Origin: an uncultured Planctomycetaceae bacterium
Lineage (GTDB): Bacteria > Planctomycetota > Planctomycetia > Planctomycetales > Planctomycetaceae
Assembly (NCBI GenBank): GCA_903823545.1
Contig: CAIJTL010001695.1
Span: 1-5,639, forward strand
Direction of reading: 5' to 3'
DNA length: 5,639 nt
This document shows positions 1-5,550 of this stretch, piece by piece; position 1 is the stretch's first letter, and each line of letters opens with the position of its first letter. The notes under the pieces were generated by a model, which saw only the letters and a list, made by a program, of their open reading frames with translations, ran no database searches and was not told where the DNA came from. The position numbers and the translations under genes were made by a program.

Positions 1-1244
1 AACAAGCCACCGTCGGCGGGATAAGTTTCACACAGCGTCTGGCCGCCAACGAACTTGGCCGTGCGAGCCGCGATATTCACAACACCGCCGACGAGTTGTT
101 TGTTCGTCTTATCAACGAACTCATCAAGACTCAGGTCGAGGTCATCCAGTCGCGAGCCGAGCTTCGAAGCGTAGTAGTACCGCAGGTACGCTGGATCGAG
201 ATGCTTCAAGTACGACGTCGCTTGCACGAACGTCCCTTTGGACTTCGACATCTTCTCGCCGCCAACCGTCAAGAAGCCGTGAATATGAACCTTCGTCGGC
301 AACTTGCAACCCGATGCCTTCAACATCGCTGGCCAGAACAACGTGTGGAAGTAAGTGATGTCTTTGCCAATGAAATGGTGGATTTCGCAATCGGCATCTG
401 GCCGCCACCACGTTGCAAAGTTTTCGCCGTTCTTTTGGCACCATTCCATCGTTGAGGCCATGTAGCCAATCGGGGCGTCGAACCAGACGTACCAATAGTT
501 GCCAGGGCAATCAGGGATCTCAAAACCGAAATACGGAGCAGGACGAGAGACGTCCCAATCGCGCAGCGGTTCGCCAAGAAAATGTCCTTTGAGGTAGTTG
601 GCCACTTCGCTTTGCAGGTGCTCGCCCGATTGCGTCCACTCTTCGAGGAAGCCGTGTAGCTTCTCGATGCTGATGAAGAGATGGTCGGCCGAACGGAGTT
701 CAGGTGTTGCTCCCGACAGCGTACTGGTCGGATTGATCAAATCCGCTGGCGAGTAAGTTGAGCCGCACTTATCACAGTTGTCGCCGTATTGGTCCGTCGC
801 GCTGCACTTGGGGCACGTCCCTTTGACGAAACGATCGGCCAAGAATGTTCCGGCCTTCGGATCGTAGAGCTGCGTCACCGATTGTTCGTTGATGTAGCCA
901 CCCTTGCGCAGCTCGGCCCAAAGCTGGTGACAGAGCTCGCGATTTGTTTCGCTGTTCGTGCTGCCGTAGTTGTCGAAACCGATGTCGAACCCGGCGAAGT
1001 CGCGAACGTGAGCGGCTCGCATATCAGCGATGAGCGCCTCTTCGGAACGTCCTTCTTGCCGAGCACGAATCATGATTGCCGTGCCGTGCGTGTCGTCCGC
1101 GCAAACGAAAACGCAACGGTTACCTCGCAGCTTTTGAAAGCGGACCCAAATGTCCGTCTGGATGTACTCGACCAAGTGGCCAATGTGGATGTGCCCGTTC
1201 GCGTACGGCAACGCGGCCGTCACAAGGATTCGACGTTGTGTCAT
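1..1244 (-). CDS. metG: Methionyl-tRNA synthetase, N-terminal 414 codons (3' end outside the window)
   Basis: This cytoplasmic class I aminoacyl-tRNA synthetase charges tRNA-Met with methionine using ATP. Reading back from the ATG at 1244-1242 gives [20 protein letters not shown], with the HIGH signature complete at residues 20-23. The zinc-knuckle insertion has paired cysteines C144/C147 and C157/C160, with CPKC and the [11 protein letters not shown] context of the E. coli-type enzyme. [12 protein letters not shown] lies near 251-262, [10 protein letters not shown] at 291-300, and the KMSKS ATP-binding loop at 331-335. The anticodon-binding domain begins near residue 370 ([17 protein letters not shown]). 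The family is usually about 550-700 residues long, so roughly the last third, including any C-terminal tRNA-binding domain, lies beyond position 1. No strong Shine-Dalgarno sequence precedes the start; the choice rests on alignment with the family N-terminus. Reading is uninterrupted and all catalytic motifs are intact. The gene follows the fmdB-like gene after a 209-base spacer and probably has its own promoter. Confidence 0.97.
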   Translation of the reverse strand, partial: MTQRRILVTAALPYANGHIHIGHLVEYIQTDIWVRFQKLRGNRCVFVCADDTHGTAIMIRARQEGRSEEALIADMRAAHVRDFAGFDIGFDNYGSTNSETNRELCHQLWAELRKGGYINEQSVTQLYDPKAGTFLADRFVKGTCPKCSATDQYGDNCDKCGSTYSPADLINPTSTLSGATPELRSADHLFISIEKLHGFLEEWTQSGEHLQSEVANYLKGHFLGEPLRDWDVSRPAPYFGFEIPDCPGNYWYVWFDAPIGYMASTMEWCQKNGENFATWWRPDADCEIHHFIGKDITYFHTLFWPAMLKASGCKLPTKVHIHGFLTVGGEKMSKSKGTFVQATSYLKHLDPAYLRYYYASKLGSRLDDLDLSLDEFVDKTNKQLVGGVVNIAARTAKFVGGQTLCETYPADGGL

Positions 1245-1275
1245 TGTGGTTCTCAGCCAGGGATTTGAAGGCGGG

Positions 1276-1281
1276 ATTGTA
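1276..1281 (-). promoter_or_regulatory. Possible -10 box of metG
   Basis: On the minus strand this reads TACAAT, five of six matches to the sigma-70 -10 consensus. It lies 31 bases upstream of the metG ATG, which would leave a leader of about 25 bases. The best -35 candidate (TTCCGC, 16 bases further upstream) is poor and lies in a pyrimidine-rich tract. This is a consensus match only. Confidence 0.3.
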
Positions 1282-1284
1282 GTC

Positions 1285-1308
1285 GGGAGGGAGGAGGGCG
1301 GAAGGGGG
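1285..1308 (+). other. G-quadruplex-type polypurine tract upstream of metG
   Basis: Four runs of at least three G (1285-1287, 1289-1291, 1296-1298, 1304-1308) are separated by loops of 1, 4 and 5 bases, which fits the canonical G3N1-7 quadruplex pattern. Only one base in the tract, C1299, is a pyrimidine. The G-rich strand is the template strand for metG, and the tract covers the -35 region of the proposed metG promoter. The motif is directly visible; any folding or regulatory role is inference. Confidence 0.45.
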
Positions 1309-1369
1309 AGGCCGAATGGTGTGGGCGCGAAATGAGACACCCAGCCGAATGCAAAGCGTTGGCCTGAAA

Positions 1370-1428
1370 ACATGTCGCACGCGGCTCGCGTGCGACATGT
1401 ATCGCACGCGAACCACGTGCGCAACATG
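1370..1428. repeat. Two overlapping hairpins between the fmdB-like gene and metG
   Basis: The first hairpin is perfect: a 14-base arm (1370-1383, ACATGTCGCACGCG), a GCT loop, and its exact complement at 1387-1400. The second is imperfect: arms 1396-1410 and 1414-1428 pair at 12 of 15 positions around an AAC loop. The two share 1396-1400, so both cannot form in full at once. The 9-mer TCGCACGCG occurs at 1375 and again at 1402. For minus-strand transcription the first hairpin ends in TTTTC, a short U-run, so a weak intrinsic terminator after the fmdB-like gene is possible. A dispersed palindromic repeat is the alternative. Confidence 0.75.
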
Positions 1429-1453
1429 GTTCAACACGAATGGCGGACGACCA

Positions 1454-1792
1454 CTATTCTTTCGACTTGCTCTTCGATCCGCCGGAATCGGACGACTTTG
1501 TCGACGAGCTTTCGGACTTGGTCGAACTCGATTCGCTCTTGCTCGATTCACTTTTGGAAGAGGACTCGCTTTTCGTCGTGTCCGCCTTGGCGGCGTCTGA
1601 ATACGACTTGCTCCGGTAGTCGGTGATATAGAACCCAGAGCCTTTGAAGATCAGCCCGGCACCAGCACCAATCAGACGCTGCGCCTTTTTTTTGCCGCAC
1701 TCTGGGCACTTCTTTTCGGGCTCGGCCTTGATGGATTGGAACAATTCCCACGTGTGATCGCAGGCAGTGCACTTGTAATCGTAAGTTGGCAT
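1454..1792 (-). CDS. FmdB-family zinc-ribbon protein with Ser/Lys-rich tail
   Basis: The product is 112 residues. The N-terminus MPTYDYKCTACDHTWELFQS is the standard opening of the FmdB/CxxC_CxxC_SSSS zinc-ribbon family. Zinc ligands are C8/C11 and C29/C32 (CPEC). Then comes QRLIGAGAGLIFKGSGFYITDYR, the usual end of the conserved domain. From about residue 65 onward the protein is low-complexity, built from repeated KSESSS-like units and rich in Ser, Lys and Glu. This tail is probably disordered. The frame opens upstream at 1816, but the ATG at 1792 matches the family start, so the eight extra residues are excluded. No clear ribosome binding site precedes it. FmdB was named as a putative regulator in formamide/amide utilisation, but most family members have no tested function. 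The gene sits 115 bases downstream of grpE, which hints at a link with protein quality control, though this is inference. Confidence 0.9.
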   Translation of the reverse strand: MPTYDYKCTACDHTWELFQSIKAEPEKKCPECGKKKAQRLIGAGAGLIFKGSGFYITDYRSKSYSDAAKADTTKSESSSKSESSKSESSSTKSESSSTKSSDSGGSKSKSKE

Positions 1793-1836
1793 CGTTGGTT
1801 CCAAAATCGCAATCACGCGCTGCGTGATGAATCAGA

Positions 1837-1903
1837 GTAGATCGGGCCTCCAGGCCCGTTCTGCGTGGCTTGCTGAGCTAACGGGCCTGGAGACCCGTTC
1901 TAC
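1837..1903. repeat. Long inverted repeat between grpE and the fmdB-like gene
   Basis: Two 24-base arms, 1837-1860 and 1880-1903, are reverse complements at 22 of 24 positions, with a 19-base loop. Each arm is itself a small palindrome. The first contains CGGGCCT-CC-AGGCCCG at 1843-1858; the second matches it with one G-U-type change. A cruciform or a long RNA hairpin is therefore possible just downstream of the grpE stop codon. There is no following U-run on the minus strand. The nested symmetry resembles REP/BIME-type or small MITE-like elements, but copy number elsewhere in the genome cannot be seen here. A structural terminator or mRNA-stabilising element for grpE is the alternative. Confidence 0.8.
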
Positions 1904-1907
1904 GAAA

Positions 1908-2471
1908 TTACGACTGCGGAGCAATCGAGACGATCACTTTGCTGGGCCGCACTACTCGATCGTGCATGACATAGCCCTTTTCGACTTCCATTAGCACGGT
2001 CATCGGCGGATGTTCGGCAGATGGAGCCTGTGAGATCGCTTGGTGCAGGTTCGGATCGAACGGCGTTCCTGCTCCTGGAATTGGGACCGCGTTGAAGCGA
2101 GCCAGCAATTCCTCGAATTGCTTGAGCGTCATTTCGACACCCTTTGTCAGGTCGTCAAGCTTGCCACCCTTGTTAGCCGCTTCGAGCGAGCGTCGCATGT
2201 TGTCGAGACCGGGAAGGATGTCGCGGATGATCGGCATCGCTCGATACTTCGCTTCCTGTTCCGCTTCGCGTTGCTGCCGTTTACGGATGTTGTCGAACTC
2301 CGCTTGCGAACGAGCGAGCGTCTCGAAGAGTTGATCGCGTTCAGCTTGCAACGCGAGGAACGCCATATCGAGCGTTTCACCGATCGGCGCTTCGACTTCG
2401 GTGTCTGGGGTTGTGGAATTGTCTGGCACGTTGGCCTCGGTCTTGTTGGGAGTTGTGGTTTCGTCAGTCAT
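1908..2471 (-). CDS. grpE: Nucleotide exchange factor GrpE (Hsp70 co-chaperone)
   Basis: GrpE is a cytoplasmic homodimer that releases ADP from DnaK and so resets the chaperone cycle. The product is 187 residues, normal for the family. Residues 1-30 are polar, Thr/Pro/Asp-rich and probably disordered. Residues 35-125 form the long helical dimerisation stalk (RDQLFETLARSQAEFDNIRK at 45-64, then a charged KRQQREAEQEAKYR stretch). The C-terminal beta domain that inserts next to the DnaK nucleotide-binding cleft spans about 130-185. It shows PFDPNLHQAI at 137-146 and the signature GYVMHDRVVRPSKVIVS at 166-182. The ATG at 2471 gives the expected acidic N-terminus; no convincing Shine-Dalgarno sequence precedes it. 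The gene follows dnaJ in the same direction after 179 bases. Neither dnaK nor the heat-shock repressor gene hrcA is adjacent, and no CIRCE operator is seen. Confidence 0.97.
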   Translation of the reverse strand: MTDETTTPNKTEANVPDNSTTPDTEVEAPIGETLDMAFLALQAERDQLFETLARSQAEFDNIRKRQQREAEQEAKYRAMPIIRDILPGLDNMRRSLEAANKGGKLDDLTKGVEMTLKQFEELLARFNAVPIPGAGTPFDPNLHQAISQAPSAEHPPMTVLMEVEKGYVMHDRVVRPSKVIVSIAPQS

Positions 2472-2555
2472 GATTTTGAGTTTGCAAGAAGGACAATCTT
2501 ATGGAACTTAACTCTGCCCACGGCCAATCCGCGAGCTAGTTGATCGTTTTTCTGG

Positions 2556-2632
2556 TGGGTGGCATACCCTGAGTCATCGAAGGGCGTAAACCTCGTCCAC
2601 TTCCTTCGCGAAGCCTCATGGCGTCCCACCCA
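2556..2632. repeat. Foldback element between dnaJ and grpE
   Basis: Arm TGGGTGGCATACCCTGAG at 2556-2573 pairs with the reverse complement of 2615-2632 at 14 of 18 positions. The outer seven bases (TGGGTGG/CCACCCA) and the inner GAG/CTC match exactly. Inside, CGAAGG at 2578-2583 can pair with CCTTCG at 2603-2608, extending the fold, and CTTCGCGAAG at 2604-2613 is a perfect palindrome. The whole 77-base unit looks like a small foldback or MITE-like repeat, or a structured RNA, in the dnaJ-grpE spacer. I recall planctomycete intergenic repeats with similar GGGTGGC ends, but this is memory, not a search. No coding potential is convincing here. Confidence 0.6.
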
Positions 2633-2650
2633 AACATTGATGCGGCCCCT

Positions 2651-3793
2651 TTAGTTGCTCGTTTCTCCGGTGAACCAGTCTTTGAGTTTGTCGAAGAAGG
2701 TTGAGCGGTGATGGCTGACATTGGCTTTCTCGATTTCGGCCAGCTTCAGCAACACTTCGCGTTGTTCGTCCGAAACTTTCTTGGGAACTTCGATATGGAC
2801 CTCGACGAGCAGATCACCCGTTCGACCACCACGTGGGTCGGGCATCCCGCCGCCTCGAATGCGGAAGACTTCGCCTGACTGTGTGCCAGGGGGAATGTCT
2901 TGCATCTGCTTGCCATCGAGTGTCGGGACTTCGACCTCAGCTCCCAGGACCGCTTGCGAGTAAGTGATCGGCACATGACAGATCAAGTTCTGCTCGTCGC
3001 GTTCAAAGAGATGATGCTCTTTGACGTGAATCTCAACATACAAATCGCCGCGCGGACCACCGTTGAGTCCCGGCTCTCCTTCACCTCGCAGGCAAAGTTG
3101 CATGCCGTTATCGAGACCTGGTGGAACTCGAACTTCCAACTTGACCTTTTCACTGTTGCGTCCTGAGCCACCGCAATCACCGCACTTGTCGCGAACGATC
3201 TTCCCTTCGCCGCGACAGGCGGGACAAGTTGTTTGGACTCGAAAGAAGCCTTGCGACTGAACGACTTGGCCATGCCCTTTGCAGTAATCGCACGTCGCCG
3301 CTGAAGACCCAGGCTTTGCTCCGGAACCGCTGCACGTGCCGCAAAGTTCTCGTCGCTTGATCTCAACAGGCTGCGTGCAACCCTTCGCTGCTTCGAGCAG
3401 ATCGATCGTCAGTTCTGTCTTGAGGCTGTCCCCTTGAGTCGCTCGGCGTCCGCCAGCACCTCCTCGACGACGACCGCCTCCGAAGCCGAAGCCTTCAAAG
3501 AGGTCGCCGAACATGTCGAAGATATCGCCGACGTCTTGGAAGCCTCCGCCAGCGTGACCACGTCCCGAAACACCTTCGTGGCCATGGCGGTCATAGCGAG
3601 CCCGCTTGTCCGCATCGCTGAGCACTTCAAATGCCTCAGCCGCCTCCTTGAAGCGATCGACGGCCGATTGATCGCCAGGATTACGATCCGGGTGATTCGC
3701 CAAAGCCAGCTTCTTGTAAGCCTTCTTGATCTCATCATCACTGGCGGTCTTCGTAACCGTCAGCACTTCGTAGTAACAGCGTTTTGATGCCAT
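2651..3793 (-). CDS. dnaJ: Chaperone protein DnaJ (type I Hsp40)
   Basis: DnaJ delivers unfolded substrates to DnaK and stimulates its ATPase in the cytoplasm. The product has 380 residues and all type I domains in order. The J domain covers about 5-70, with the HPD motif at 34-36 in [11 protein letters not shown] Gly/Phe-rich linker runs about 71-115 ([20 protein letters not shown]). The zinc domain has four CxxCxGxG repeats starting at C151 (CGTCSGSG), C168 (CDYCKGHG), C190 (CPACRGEG) and C204 (CGDCGGSG). The C-terminal beta-sandwich substrate domains follow to the end. The start is ambiguous: ATG at 3793 gives [11 protein letters not shown], the expected family opening, while ATG at 3802 adds MAT and a frame start at 3835 adds 14 residues. 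None has a good Shine-Dalgarno sequence; 3793 is chosen on family length. The gene starts 58 bases below the vapC stop codon and precedes grpE. No CIRCE operator is visible upstream. Confidence 0.97.
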   Translation of the reverse strand: MASKRCYYEVLTVTKTASDDEIKKAYKKLALANHPDRNPGDQSAVDRFKEAAEAFEVLSDADKRARYDRHGHEGVSGRGHAGGGFQDVGDIFDMFGDLFEGFGFGGGRRRGGAGGRRATQGDSLKTELTIDLLEAAKGCTQPVEIKRRELCGTCSGSGAKPGSSAATCDYCKGHGQVVQSQGFFRVQTTCPACRGEGKIVRDKCGDCGGSGRNSEKVKLEVRVPPGLDNGMQLCLRGEGEPGLNGGPRGDLYVEIHVKEHHLFERDEQNLICHVPITYSQAVLGAEVEVPTLDGKQMQDIPPGTQSGEVFRIRGGGMPDPRGGRTGDLLVEVHIEVPKKVSDEQREVLLKLAEIEKANVSHHRSTFFDKLKDWFTGETSN

Positions 3794-3851
3794 CGTGGCC
3801 ATGATTGTTTGAGTGTGAAAAATTCCGAACGTCAAAAACGGAAAGGGTATG

Positions 3852-4244
3852 TTAGGTGAGTTTACTGACGTGTTCGTAGTTCAACAGTTTTTCGTCTGCG
3901 GTGAGCAGCGGGACGTTTAACATTCTCGCCGTCGCGACGATGATTTCGTCGGCAGGATCGCTGCGGAACCCGTCCGGCAATCGAGTCGACTCCACTAAGA
4001 TTTCGTGGCTGAGATCCACCAGCCGGAGGTCGGGCAACGCTAAGGCATCTTTCAGCCAAACGTCAAATGATCGATTCAGGCCCAGCTTTCCAAGCTGATA
4101 CTTCTTGGAGATTTCCCAGATGGAGATGACACTCACCCCCAACCCGCCACTCCGGTTTGATTCGAGGAGTTCCCGATAGCGCGGCTTCAAGTCTGGCAGT
4201 TCCGAGGCCCACCAAATCCAAATGTGGGTGTCGATGACGATCAC
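3852..4244 (-). CDS. VapC-like PIN-domain toxin (ribonuclease)
   Basis: This is the toxin of a type II toxin-antitoxin pair; PIN-domain toxins are Mg-dependent RNases, commonly cutting tRNA or rRNA. The product is 130 residues, typical for the family. It opens [12 protein letters not shown] with catalytic D5. E44 lies in SVISIWEIS (38-46), D96/D99 in [12 protein letters not shown] (95-106), and D117 in PLLTADEKL (112-120). The full acidic active site is thus present, so the protein should be active. A GTG at 4259 is the longest frame, but GTG at 4244 is preferred: a GGGAGG ribosome site sits 7 bases upstream, and the GTG overlaps the antitoxin TGA stop as GTGA, giving translational coupling. 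The N-terminus then also matches the family. The subtype resembles the COG3744 PIN group. Target RNA cannot be told from sequence. Confidence 0.92.
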   Translation of the reverse strand: MIVIDTHIWIWWASELPDLKPRYRELLESNRSGGLGVSVISIWEISKKYQLGKLGLNRSFDVWLKDALALPDLRLVDLSHEILVESTRLPDGFRSDPADEIIVATARMLNVPLLTADEKLLNYEHVSKLT

Positions 4245-4471
4245 TGATTTGCCTCCCACTCTTCAGCGGGAACGGCTGGCCCAAAAGGGTCGTCGTACCA
4301 CAACACCGACCCAGCTAATGGAGAATGATTTGGCGAACTCTCCGACGTGACTTCACTGGTAGGCGACATATCGGAAACCACGATCTCAACGTCTCGACCA
4401 ACGAACGGCCGCAATTGAGGCAGCGTGAGTGTCTCGGAATTCAATCGCTGGCGAACTCGAATGGCTTGCAT
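4241..4471 (-). CDS. Antitoxin of the VapC-like pair
   Basis: The product is 76 residues and lies directly upstream of the PIN toxin with a 4-base GTGA overlap, the classic antitoxin-first layout. The N-terminal half (MQAIRVRQRLNSETLTLPQL, then RPFVGRDVEIVVSD at 21-34) looks like a short beta-rich DNA-binding or dimerisation segment. Residues about 35-50 are Ser/Thr/Glu-rich and probably disordered. The C-terminus (SVLWYDDPFGPAVPAEEWEA, 55-74) is acidic and aromatic, the type of tail that in such antitoxins threads into the toxin active site. I recall similar YDDPF-PA-P-WEA tails in planctomycete PIN-toxin partners; this is recollection. A good ribosome site (AGAGGAGA, 4479-4486) lies 7 bases upstream of the ATG. 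Such proteins usually neutralise the toxin and repress their own promoter. The exact family is not certain. Confidence 0.82.
   Translation of the reverse strand: MQAIRVRQRLNSETLTLPQLRPFVGRDVEIVVSDMSPTSEVTSESSPNHSPLAGSVLWYDDPFGPAVPAEEWEANQ
4252..4257 (-). promoter_or_regulatory. Ribosome binding site that fixes the vapC start
   Basis: The minus strand reads GGGAGG here, 7 bases before the GTG at 4244-4242. It lies inside the last codons of the antitoxin gene. The alternative GTG at 4259-4257 overlaps this site and has no ribosome site at a suitable distance, so 4244 is the likely start. Confidence 0.75.
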
Positions 4472-4493
4472 GGCAACGTCTCCTCTGCGATCC

Positions 4494-4507
4494 GGGGTCA
4501 GGTCTTA
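4494..4507. repeat. Possible REP-type repeat fragment between the two antitoxin genes
   Basis: The 49-base gap holds GGGGTCAGGTCTTA, followed by a weak fold (GTCTT-ACG-AAGAT). I recall the word AAGACCTGACCCC as a dispersed repeat near REP-associated tyrosine transposases in several phyla. No transposase is present here, so this would be at most a scar or solitary copy. It rests on one short word. Confidence 0.25.
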
Positions 4508-4520
4508 CGAAGATCTCGCT

Positions 4521-4790
4521 TCAGTTGATGAGATGTTTCTGGCGAAACTCGATGTCAAAATCTTTCCATGAAGTGCCGTGATCTCCCGCATCCATTTCAT
4601 CCAGGGCTTGCTGGACCGCCGCGCAATCGTCCTCTTTGTTGACGGTCAACAGTGCTTGCCATTCATCAAAGACATCTGCCGTCGATTGGTCGGTGACAAT
4701 CAATCGCACGCGTGTGTCGGACTTGAGCTCAACAGCTTCCGTGGGACGAAAGACCGTCCCATCGAAGGTAGCTTCCAGCGTTTGGCTCAT
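4521..4790 (-). CDS. AF2212-like (DUF104-type) antitoxin, apparently without its toxin
   Basis: The product is 89 residues. The opening SQTLEATFDGTVFRPTEAVE, then LKSDTRVRLIVTD (22-34), matches the small beta-barrel of AF2212-like antitoxins, which begin with an I-x-A-x-Y/F-x-G-x-F-x-P pattern. The rest is acidic: a helix-like segment at 40-66 (FDEWQALLTV and AVQQALDEMDAGD) and a C-terminal SWKDFDIEFRQKHLIN, which resembles toxin-binding tails of RelE- or PIN-partner antitoxins. A ribosome site GAGGAG (4799-4804) lies 8 bases before the ATG. The gene normally expected next is a toxin. Here the next gene, 49 bases on, is another antitoxin with its own VapC, so this one seems orphaned or shares that toxin. 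It starts 30 bases below the HNH gene. The family call is from pattern recognition and the function is inferred. Confidence 0.75.
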   Translation of the reverse strand: MSQTLEATFDGTVFRPTEAVELKSDTRVRLIVTDQSTADVFDEWQALLTVNKEDDCAAVQQALDEMDAGDHGTSWKDFDIEFRQKHLIN

Positions 4791-4820
4791 GACTTCAACT
4801 CCTCAAGATAGGCTCACGAA

Positions 4821-5213
4821 TCACTGTCCGCGTTGGACATCTCGTAGTTGGATTTGCTCGTCGGAATTCATATTCAAAACTCTCACCGTCGTTCGCCCGA
4901 CTTCGGTTTTTCCAAGGATCAATAGGCCGCGACGTTCGAAATGATCAGACCAAATCTGATTTCGTGGGTGAAACAACAATGTGACGTGGCCAGTTTCGGG
5001 ATCAATGCCTGTCAGATTGCTCGGCTTGGCCAGATTGCAGTCGATACAGGCGAGGGCAAGATTGTCTTCGTTGTCAGTGCCTCCATGTTTTTTCGGAACG
5101 ACGTGTTCGAGTTGCAGTGGAACCAATGGGGACTGGTCCTGGTGCAAGTGGCAATACTCGCACCGATGGTCGGCTCGTTCCCGGATGTGGCGTTTCGTCT
5201 TGGCATCCATCAT
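4821..5213 (-). CDS. HNH endonuclease
   Basis: The product is 130 residues with a compact His-Cys metal-binding nuclease fold. It has RCEYC (C18, C21) and LEHVVPKKHGGTDNEDNLAL (35-54), with the catalytic-type H37 after E36 and N51 before C56/C59 in ACIDCN. The two CxxC pairs probably bind a structural zinc and the central His a catalytic metal. A C-terminal block, LLFHPRNQIWSDHF (79-92) then GRTTVRVLNMNSDEQIQL, resembles a subgroup of small stand-alone HNH proteins. There is no methylase, recombinase or phage packaging gene beside it. The ATG at 5213 overlaps the upstream gene's TGA as ATGA, implying translational coupling; a second ATG at 5210 is possible and no good ribosome site is seen. 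Role could be defence, DNA repair, or an unknown cellular one; substrate unknown. Confidence 0.9.
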   Translation of the reverse strand: MMDAKTKRHIRERADHRCEYCHLHQDQSPLVPLQLEHVVPKKHGGTDNEDNLALACIDCNLAKPSNLTGIDPETGHVTLLFHPRNQIWSDHFERRGLLILGKTEVGRTTVRVLNMNSDEQIQLRDVQRGQ

Positions 5214-5473
5214 GCAGATCGAGACAGGAGTTTGCGGACTTTGGCCTGAAGAATGGCAATGAACTTGTTGGCTTTTACATAGCCTTCGTACTCAGCCAGT
5301 TCTTCCGGCGACAGGTCACCTTCGTTGGACTTACCAGCCAGTTCTTCAATGCGTGCCTGCAATTGAGCATTGCCCCGGAAATTGACAATCGCTTGCGCTT
5401 GATCCACCGTGAAGAATTCGAGGATCGGATCGGTTCCCTTGTCGAAAGCGGTCGTATCGATGGTCGTGCTCAT
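5210..5473 (-). CDS. Small protein of unknown function, coupled to the HNH endonuclease
   Basis: I do not recognise a characterised function. The product is 87 residues, acidic over residues 10-66, and predicted by eye to be mostly helical. It has FFTVDQAQAIVNFRGNAQLQ (20-39), a central ARIEELAGKSNEGDLSPEEL (40-59), and EYEGYVKANKFIAILQAKVR (61-80), followed by a basic KLLSRS end. There is no signal peptide, membrane segment or metal motif. The NEG-LSPEE-AEYE-YV core ending in IAILQAK is a pattern I recall next to HNH genes in planctomycetes, which suggests a conserved pair, but this is unverified. Its TGA overlaps the HNH ATG by ATGA, so the two should be made in fixed ratio. It may be a partner, inhibitor or targeting subunit of the nuclease; that is speculation. 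The upstream Shine-Dalgarno sequence is weak (ACGAGA). Confidence 0.82.
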   Translation of the reverse strand: MSTTIDTTAFDKGTDPILEFFTVDQAQAIVNFRGNAQLQARIEELAGKSNEGDLSPEELAEYEGYVKANKFIAILQAKVRKLLSRSA

Positions 5474-5550
5474 GGTCTTGATCTCGTGAAACGTGTTGGG
5501 CCGAGTTTAGCCGAAACGCCTGCATTGAACGACGAGTATTTGGGAACGGT

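Noticed and set aside
142..577. Open frames on the minus strand within the metG region in other frames
   Set aside because: They overlap the true metG frame, which carries the KMSKS and zinc-binding motifs, and encode nothing recognisable.
789..1268. 159-aa open frame on the plus strand
   Set aside because: It lies antisense to metG, whose frame has all synthetase motifs. The plus-strand product shows no recognisable domain.
1370..1428. CRISPR-like repeat
   Set aside because: Only two related units of a palindrome are present with no regular spacers, so hairpin repeats explain it fully.
2040..2543. 167-aa open frame on the plus strand
   Set aside because: It is antisense to grpE and runs into the spacer; the composition is Arg/Glu-rich shadow sequence with no family motif.
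2536..2721. 61-aa minus-strand frame crossing the dnaJ 3' end and spacer
   Set aside because: It overlaps the dnaJ C-terminus in another frame and covers the foldback element, so it is best explained as reading through a repeat.
3807..3835. Possible dnaJ promoter: TTGACG, 17-base spacer, TCAAAC (minus strand)
   Set aside because: The -35 is good but the -10 matches only three of six. It would place the start point within about 7 bases of the ATG at 3793. Not strong enough to annotate.
3794..3851. CIRCE heat-shock operator upstream of dnaJ
   Set aside because: No TTAGCACTC/GAGTGCTAA inverted repeat is present in the spacer.
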